Origin: HGM11368 sp051883415
GTDB taxonomy: Bacteria; Bacillota; Clostridia; Christensenellales; UBA3700
Reading direction: 5' to 3'
Length of the DNA: 44,800 nucleotides
NCBI GenBank assembly: GCA_051883415.1
Contig: JBJETR010000037.1
Span: 1-44,800, forward strand
Made by a program: the position numbers and the translations under genes. Each line of letters starts with the position of its first letter. Position 1 is the stretch's first letter. The notes beneath the pieces are model-generated. The model did not search any database. It was not told the DNA's origin and saw nothing but the letters and a program-made list of their open reading frames with translations. This document shows, piece by piece, positions 40,042 to 44,800 of this stretch.

Positions 40042-42280
40042 AATCTATTTTCATCCTTAGTGCAAATGACAATGAAGTATCGATCACTTCTATTGTCCCA
40101 TTCATATTTTTTAAAACATTTTTAATAGTGTAAAGGCCTATTCCTGATCCACTCGTGGAAGTGTATCCCAAGTTAAATATATCATCTTTGTTTATTATAC
40201 TTGTTTCAAGTCCATCACCATCATCCATAGCGTCAATAATTATATATCTATCGTCATTGCTGAACTTAAAATATAAGTTTTTTGCATTAGCCTTGTTAGA
40301 ATTGCTAATTAAATTCTCTATAATCGCAACTATTTCTGAGGCTGAAAATTTTATCTTAATCTGTCTATCGGTTTGATTTATAATATTAACATTCATCCCC
40401 AAGTTTGGCGACCTTTCATATATATTCTTTATGTATTCTTCAATAAACGCAATTAAATCCGAATCGATTTGAATATCTGACTTTAGAGAAAAATTTGCTT
40501 TTAGCCCAAAATTACTTATCGAATATATTTTACTGGCTAAAAAATCAATCTGTGCCAAATTAGCAAATAAACATTGTATATTATTTGATTTTACATCTTC
40601 AAAAATTACTTCAAGGTAATCTTTAATTTTGCTAGCAAACACCATGTCTAAATGAATGATTTCTTTCGCTTTAACAAAATCCGTATTGCTTGTATTCTCC
40701 AAGAAATACATTTGATTAGATACTCTTTGTAATTCCTTTTTAACTTCCTCTGCGCGCTTGTCTTTTTCTTCATTTTGTTTAGTTAATTTCTTATTTGTTT
40801 CTTTTAAGTGTTCTACTTTCTTTTTTGTAGAATTAACCAAAGACAACAATTGCTCATTATTGTTTTTTTCTGCAATTGCTAGAATTTTATCTAACGAACT
40901 TTGAATAGAAGAATCTGCTGCTTTTTTTGATGCTTCGGCAATAATACCTGCATCATATCTTATCTCTAAGGGATTTGATTTTTTAGTAATTCCTGCTATT
41001 TGCTTTACTAATTTCTCAAAGTTTATTTCCTCAGAATCAAACTTCTCCCCATCTGGATTTCCCCAGTCTAAAACATCTACAACGTATGTTTCCAAGATTT
41101 TCATCTTATCAACAAAGAAAGACTTAAGCTCGTCTACTTGTTTAGATTTTATAAAACCTTTATCTCTGCTAGAAACCTCAACGAAACCTTTTGCTTCACC
41201 ATTGATTTCGATTCTTCCCACCAAATCTCTCGTACCAAAATATCTTTTTGTTCCTTGTTGTTGCCTTAAATTGATTCCAAAAAAGTCATCTTCCTTTTCT
41301 CCATAAGGCAAAATTCTAAATCCATTTTTAAAAACAAAAATATTTCCGTATGATACTTGTGGTACACCCATAAGCTTGGCAAATAATAATTTAGCTTTTC
41401 TGTTCATATAGAATAATTTTAAATGAACATCTTTTAAAGCTTGATATGTCTGATTGGTTTCTTTAATGTAAAAAACTTCTTGACCTTTATCATTTAATAA
41501 TGTAGTTACTTCTTCCCCAGAAGAATTAATATCTACGGTTAAAGCTACGGTTTTTATGTTTAAAGACTCAAATAGAGTGTTTTTTATTACTCCATTTACT
41601 ACATCTCTTTCGTTAACAGCAAATTTATCTTGTACTAATTCTTGTTCGGCATGTAACTCAATCACAAATTCCGATGAATCGTCGGAGTTAGGCGAAATAA
41701 GTTTCATTAACATTCTTTTTAATTCTAAAAGCTCATTTCTATCCCACGTATCTCTTAAATTAGATATTTTTATTAATGTTCCTTTTACGGGGAAATTATC
41801 ATCCTTTATATCTTCATATTCTACCGGAATATCTAAGAAGCTTTGCTCATCAACATTCTCAAAATTATCCCAATTGATTAGTATGTGATGAACTTCTTGT
41901 TCATTTAGTTTTCTTGTATATAGATTAACCGTTGACCCAACTATATCGCAAGAAAAACGCCCTACCCCTTTTGCACCTAATTGAGCTCTTTCAAATTCTA
42001 TGCCTTTTTTCCTTGCGTTCTGTGGTTTTTTATCGGAATAAGCAACGTTAAGCCAATTGTTTATAATTTGCTCAGTAGACATACCATTACCATAATCTTG
42101 AATATCAATGGAATTGATTATTCCATTCTCATAGTTAAATGTTATATCAACTTTTCTAGAATTAGCATCAAAAGAATTTTTAACTAATTCGAATATCGCC
42201 ACAAATTTATTAGTAATTAATTCTTTGCCTATAATGTTTTTTAATCCAGCACTAACCTTAAAATTAAGATTCCTAATCAT
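40025..42280 (-). CDS. Dual GHKL ATPase: MORC/Hsp90-like N-terminus and histidine-kinase-like C-terminus
   Basis: The 751-residue protein has two ATP-binding modules. The N-terminal one (about 15-250) is of the Hsp90/MutL/MORC type: FELVKNSFDA (Glu31, Asn35, Asp38), DYGNGMS (62-68), GAKGVGRFS (101-109). A long middle region leads to a coiled coil (about 450-530, KKKVEHLKETNKKLTKQNEEK). The C-terminal module (about 620-751) is a complete kinase ATPase: ENLISNSNKA (N box), DAMDDGDGL (G1), FNLGYTSTSGSGIGLYTI (F and G2). A His in KEIIHLDM (near 543) could be the phosphoacceptor, but a classical H-box is not evident. Prokaryotic MORC-like ATPases are linked to restriction-modification. It lies 3 bases after the methyltransferase. 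Confidence 0.88.
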   Translation of the reverse strand: MIRNLNFKVSAGLKNIIGKELITNKFVAIFELVKNSFDANSRKVDITFNYENGIINSIDIQDYGNGMSTEQIINNWLNVAYSDKKPQNARKKGIEFERAQLGAKGVGRFSCDIVGSTVNLYTRKLNEQEVHHILINWDNFENVDEQSFLDIPVEYEDIKDDNFPVKGTLIKISNLRDTWDRNELLELKRMLMKLISPNSDDSSEFVIELHAEQELVQDKFAVNERDVVNGVIKNTLFESLNIKTVALTVDINSSGEEVTTLLNDKGQEVFYIKETNQTYQALKDVHLKLFYMNRKAKLLFAKLMGVPQVSYGNIFVFKNGFRILPYGEKEDDFFGINLRQQQGTKRYFGTRDLVGRIEINGEAKGFVEVSSRDKGFIKSKQVDELKSFFVDKMKILETYVVDVLDWGNPDGEKFDSEEINFEKLVKQIAGITKKSNPLEIRYDAGIIAEASKKAADSSIQSSLDKILAIAEKNNNEQLLSLVNSTKKKVEHLKETNKKLTKQNEEKDKRAEEVKKELQRVSNQMYFLENTSNTDFVKAKEIIHLDMVFASKIKDYLEVIFEDVKSNNIQCLFANLAQIDFLASKIYSISNFGLKANFSLKSDIQIDSDLIAFIEEYIKNIYERSPNLGMNVNIINQTDRQIKIKFSASEIVAIIENLISNSNKANAKNLYFKFSNDDRYIIIDAMDDGDGLETSIINKDDIFNLGYTSTSGSGIGLYTIKNVLKNMNGTIEVIDTSLSFALRMKIDYGHKF

Positions 42281-42283
42281 ATA

Positions 42284-43471
42284 TTATAAACTCCCTATGA
42301 TTATCCCCAACTGTTCTGCAAACAAAGGAGGGACTGCATTACCTACTTGTGTATATCTAGGAACATCTATTTTTCGCAATTTTCCACCCGTAGTATATTT
42401 GCCTTTAAATTCGTACCAATCTGGAAAACTTTGAAGTCTTGCCATCTCTCTAACCGTAAGAATCCTCGGTTCACAATAATGAACAAAATCATCCGGATGA
42501 GACGTAACGGTTGGAGACGTAGAATTAGGGTCCAGCAATGTAACCCCTCTTCGCTTTAAACCTTCTATCATATTATCCTTAGGTGTAATTCTTATACCAG
42601 GAGTAATCGTTTCAATCATGCGCTGTTGCATTAATTCAATCTCCTTGGTATGTTTGGTAAATCTGTGACTATTTGGAGCCTCCTCTACCCCTAAACGCAT
42701 AAATTTTTGATAATTTGAAGATATCTCCCCATATTTACCACTTTCAAAATCCTGATTACAATCAGGACATTTATATCGTTCATTACTTTTTAGCAAATCA
42801 CTAATTGCTTCCTTGACAGAAACTCTTCTACCAAGGCCTTTCTTATTGAGAAAAGCATCTCTGCCACTTTCCAACTTGTCAAATAAATCGGAAACATTAT
42901 CTTTCAAGCTCCCAACCAAAATAAACCTAACTCTCTTTTGTGGAACGCCATACTCATCCATTCTTATTTCCTTAGTGACAACATTGTAACCGAGTTCCGT
43001 CAACTTGTCTATTACAATTTTGGAATACGGTTTTTTGTTATTATCTTCTTTAAATTCCAAAGTGAAACCGTGAACATTCTCTAAAACTAAATACTCAGGC
43101 CTTACTATTTCGATTACATCTAAATAATAATGTACCATTGTATTTCTAATGTCAGAATGATCACGTTTACCTGCCATAGAAAATCCCTGACAAGGCGGCC
43201 CCCCTACGATTAAATCAATTTGACCTTTTAATTTAGTCAGTTGTGTCTTATATTCCGCAACAAATTTACATATATCATAGTTTTTTACAGGCAACCATTT
43301 AGGCCAATCAAAATGATTTTTATTGTCTATCAGGTTATGTTTTAATGTTGAAAATGCATCAGCATTTTTTTCTATGGCAAAAACCCCTTTCATTCCTGCA
43401 TTATATAATCCTAGTGATAACCCTCCCGCTCCTGCAAATAAATCAATATATCTCATGCTTCTCTTTTTCAT
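42284..43471 (-). CDS. Cytosine-5 DNA methyltransferase
   Basis: The 395-residue enzyme adds a methyl group to C5 of cytosine in a target sequence. All main motifs are present: I DLFAGAGGLSLG, IV GGPPCQGFSMAGKRDHSD with the catalytic Cys, VI LVLENVHG, VIII PQKRVRFILVG, IX/X REMARLQSFPDWYEF and QVGNAVPP. The variable region includes a Cys pair (CPDCNQDFESGKYG) that may bind zinc. The recognition site cannot be predicted. AGGAG precedes the ATG. It leads a three-gene operon with the dual GHKL ATPase and the receiver-HEPN protein, and no restriction nuclease gene is visible beside it. Confidence 0.95.
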   Translation of the reverse strand: MKKRSMRYIDLFAGAGGLSLGLYNAGMKGVFAIEKNADAFSTLKHNLIDNKNHFDWPKWLPVKNYDICKFVAEYKTQLTKLKGQIDLIVGGPPCQGFSMAGKRDHSDIRNTMVHYYLDVIEIVRPEYLVLENVHGFTLEFKEDNNKKPYSKIVIDKLTELGYNVVTKEIRMDEYGVPQKRVRFILVGSLKDNVSDLFDKLESGRDAFLNKKGLGRRVSVKEAISDLLKSNERYKCPDCNQDFESGKYGEISSNYQKFMRLGVEEAPNSHRFTKHTKEIELMQQRMIETITPGIRITPKDNMIEGLKRRGVTLLDPNSTSPTVTSHPDDFVHYCEPRILTVREMARLQSFPDWYEFKGKYTTGGKLRKIDVPRYTQVGNAVPPLFAEQLGIIIGSL

Positions 43472-43993
43472 TAATTTCTCCTATTTCTCGACACTTAGCT
43501 AAATATTTATTCATGTTCAATATTAAATAGCATTCTGTTTTAATATAATTTATGACGATTAGCATTTCTCTAAAAAATATTATAATATAGAATTAACAAG
43601 AAATCAATAAAGCAACTCGATTTTAATATAAAATTAGATGAAAATTTATGAGGATGACAACCTTAGCTTCGATTATAGGTCAATAAGGCTACTATAATAA
43701 AATCTATAAAATTTACAATGATTCCTTATTCTTCCGCCTTTCGTTGTGTCTTTTGTAGCACAAGTCAGCGAGAATATCAACGGCACGAAAAAATAGCGCT
43801 TAAACATTTTATCAAAGAATAGAGTCAAGCTCGATATAGAGTTTAGCTCTTATTATTTACGACACTATTTTTTTCTCAAAAGTCTTTGGTCGTTGATATT
43901 CTCCATTGCAAATATATCTAAATAATAACAGCGTTTCGACTTATGCTACTTTGCCCCTGCCGAAAGGCAAAATAAACAATGGAGGTATCCAAG
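43472..43993. other. AT-rich intergenic region with a 13-bp inverted repeat
   Basis: About 520 bases without a gene. GAGAATATCAACG (43770-43782) and its exact reverse complement CGTTGATATTCTC (43891-43903) enclose about 108 bases. A short GNRA-type hairpin (TGCC-GAAA-GGCA) lies at about 43958-43969, just before the next gene. The first half upstream of the methyltransferase should hold its promoter, but no consensus pair stands out. Confidence 0.6.
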
Positions 43994-44272
43994 ATGAAAC
44001 AAGATGTTTCTAAAACAAATGAATTTAGAAAGTATTATTTTTCTGAGTTTGAACTCTATGATGGCGAAGAATTTATCACGTTCAATATCGTTCACATAGA
44101 CACGGAAAAGATGGAAATACAGGTGGCTGTTACCGATAGAGGCAAAATAAGTCTTATCACTTACAACCTTTTCACCGACAAAGAAGGCAAACTGTATTTC
44201 GAATACGGTCCAACTTATGAGAGAGTCAAAGTTGATGACTTCGAGGAGGTAGACAATGAAACTTACGCTTAA
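43994..44272 (+). CDS. Hypothetical protein, start of a second mobile-element-like operon
   Basis: The start is set at 43994 (MKQDVSKTNEFRKYYFSEFEL) because GGAGG lies eight bases upstream. An ATG at 43979 would overlap that ribosome site. The 92-residue soluble, acidic protein is mostly strand-like (FITFNIVHIDTEKMEIQVAVTDRGKISLITYNLF). Its end overlaps the next gene by 17 bases. No family was recognised. Confidence 0.75.
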   Translation: MKQDVSKTNEFRKYYFSEFELYDGEEFITFNIVHIDTEKMEIQVAVTDRGKISLITYNLFTDKEGKLYFEYGPTYERVKVDDFEEVDNETYA

Positions 44273-44666
44273 GAATATCAAAGAATTGAAAAGCACTGCT
44301 ACTCCGCTAGAAAAACGTGTATTGCAATACATAGCTGACGAATGGGGAAACTACTCGGACAAAAAGAATATTTTTACGGACGTGCTAAATTACGGATGCC
44401 AATCAGGAATGGTTGGCTTTTTAATTTATTACACGGATACGGTCCGTTTTTACAATCAATACAAGGACGAAATAGACGGACTACTCTATGAACTTATGAA
44501 CAATACGGGGATATACTTTCTACCTGAGCTCTTCAGCAACAAATGGGATAAAGAAGATCCGTTGGCTACAGACGAATATAATCAAAACTTACTTGCTTGG
44601 TTTGGCTTTGAAGAAACCATGCGAAAAATTGGATACAATTTCGAACAATTAGATAACTGTATATAA
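44256..44666 (+). CDS. Hypothetical mobile-element protein
   Basis: The 136-residue soluble protein starts MKLTLKNIKELKSTATPLEKRVLQYIADEW after GAGGAGG. The segment NYSDKKNIFTDVLNYGCQSGMVGFLIYYTDTVRFYNQYKDEI is characteristic of small unannotated proteins common on clostridial conjugative transposons (from memory, not checked). There is no membrane or DNA-binding motif. It is translationally coupled to the gene before and followed by an excisionase-like gene. Confidence 0.75.
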   Translation: MKLTLKNIKELKSTATPLEKRVLQYIADEWGNYSDKKNIFTDVLNYGCQSGMVGFLIYYTDTVRFYNQYKDEIDGLLYELMNNTGIYFLPELFSNKWDKEDPLATDEYNQNLLAWFGFEETMRKIGYNFEQLDNCI

Positions 44667-44681
44667 AGGAGGAAATAAAAA

Positions 44682-44800
44682 ATGTTAAGAAGTATAAATA
44701 AATCTCTCGAAATAATCAAACAAACTGATCCTGATATCGCAATCACCGCTTACACAATAAGAAATTGGTGTAAAGAAAAAAAGATTAAAACTCTTAATGC
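44682..44800 (+). CDS. Partial excisionase-like HTH protein
   Basis: ATG at 44682 after AAAGGAGG. The visible 39 residues (MLRSINKSLEIIKQTDPDIA, then ITAYTIRNWCKEKKIKTLN) have the layout of small winged-helix excisionase or AlpA-like proteins of integrative elements. In these the Tyr/Ile/Arg helix is the recognition helix, followed by a strand carrying the substrate-binding wing. The frame is open at the window edge. Confidence 0.65.
   Translation, partial: MLRSINKSLEIIKQTDPDIAITAYTIRNWCKEKKIKTLN

Noticed and set aside
43770..43903. Retron-type RNA flanked by a1/a2 repeats
   Set aside because: No reverse transcriptase gene is present next to it, and the repeats alone are not enough.

Overview
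The window looks like chromosome from an uncultured gut-type Clostridia (anaerobic Firmicutes). The evidence is a bile-salt-hydrolase-type amidase, a glucuronate pathway (uxaC, uxuA), an anaerobe oxygen-defence set (rubredoxin, flavodiiron protein, desulfoferrodoxin), strong AAGGAGG ribosome sites and several lipoproteins. I cannot name the genus. No rRNA or tRNA gene and no CRISPR array was recognised.

Layout. 1-12.5 kb is host-like sequence. It holds a partial collagen-like lipoprotein, a small Xre regulator with a palindromic operator, a 58-residue membrane peptide with an EF-hand-like loop, a choloylglycine hydrolase, a DUF4838 lipoprotein, a 157-bp element with terminal inverted repeats, a zinc-ribbon membrane protein, uxaC-uxuA, a six-helix membrane protein, rubredoxin, flavodiiron protein and a short-chain dehydrogenase. 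An ISLre2-type transposase lies at 12.6-13.9 kb.

14.0-37.8 kb is a conjugative element read almost entirely on the minus strand. In order of transcription it has a Rep-like HTH protein, SSB, a 49-residue protein, an ArdC-primase fusion, a candidate oriT with an RP4-like nic motif, a relaxosome accessory protein, a MobL/MobP-like relaxase, a VirD4/TraG coupling protein, a 1,825-residue Ig-like surface protein, a VirB2-like pilin, two paralogous HTH proteins, VirB6-like and VirB4 proteins, two unknown proteins, ParA with a ribbon-helix-helix partner, and a VapD-like module. Two genes point the other way, each with its own promoter and terminator: an Xre repressor candidate and a lipoprotein. 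No integrase, clear att repeat or VirB1-type hydrolase is visible, so it could be an incompletely seen ICE or an integrated plasmid. Its left half (14.0-23.75 kb) carries eight intergenic arrays of the octamer GTCTTTAC spaced every 13 bp, most with one inverted copy. I do not recognise this repeat family. A 100-N gap at 17.2 kb is flanked by an identical 55-bp sequence and looks like an assembly artefact.

38.1-38.8 kb returns to a host-like gene (desulfoferrodoxin). 39.1-43.5 kb is an AT-rich three-gene operon: a cytosine-5 DNA methyltransferase, a protein with two GHKL ATPase modules (MORC/Hsp90-like at the N-terminus, histidine-kinase-like at the C-terminus), and a receiver-domain protein whose C-terminal region carries an RNELGH motif typical of HEPN ribonucleases. 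This is my best candidate for an undescribed defence system: methylation marking plus a two-component-like relay to a possible RNase effector, with no restriction nuclease in sight. From 44.0 kb a second mobile-element-like gene set begins on the plus strand and runs off the window.
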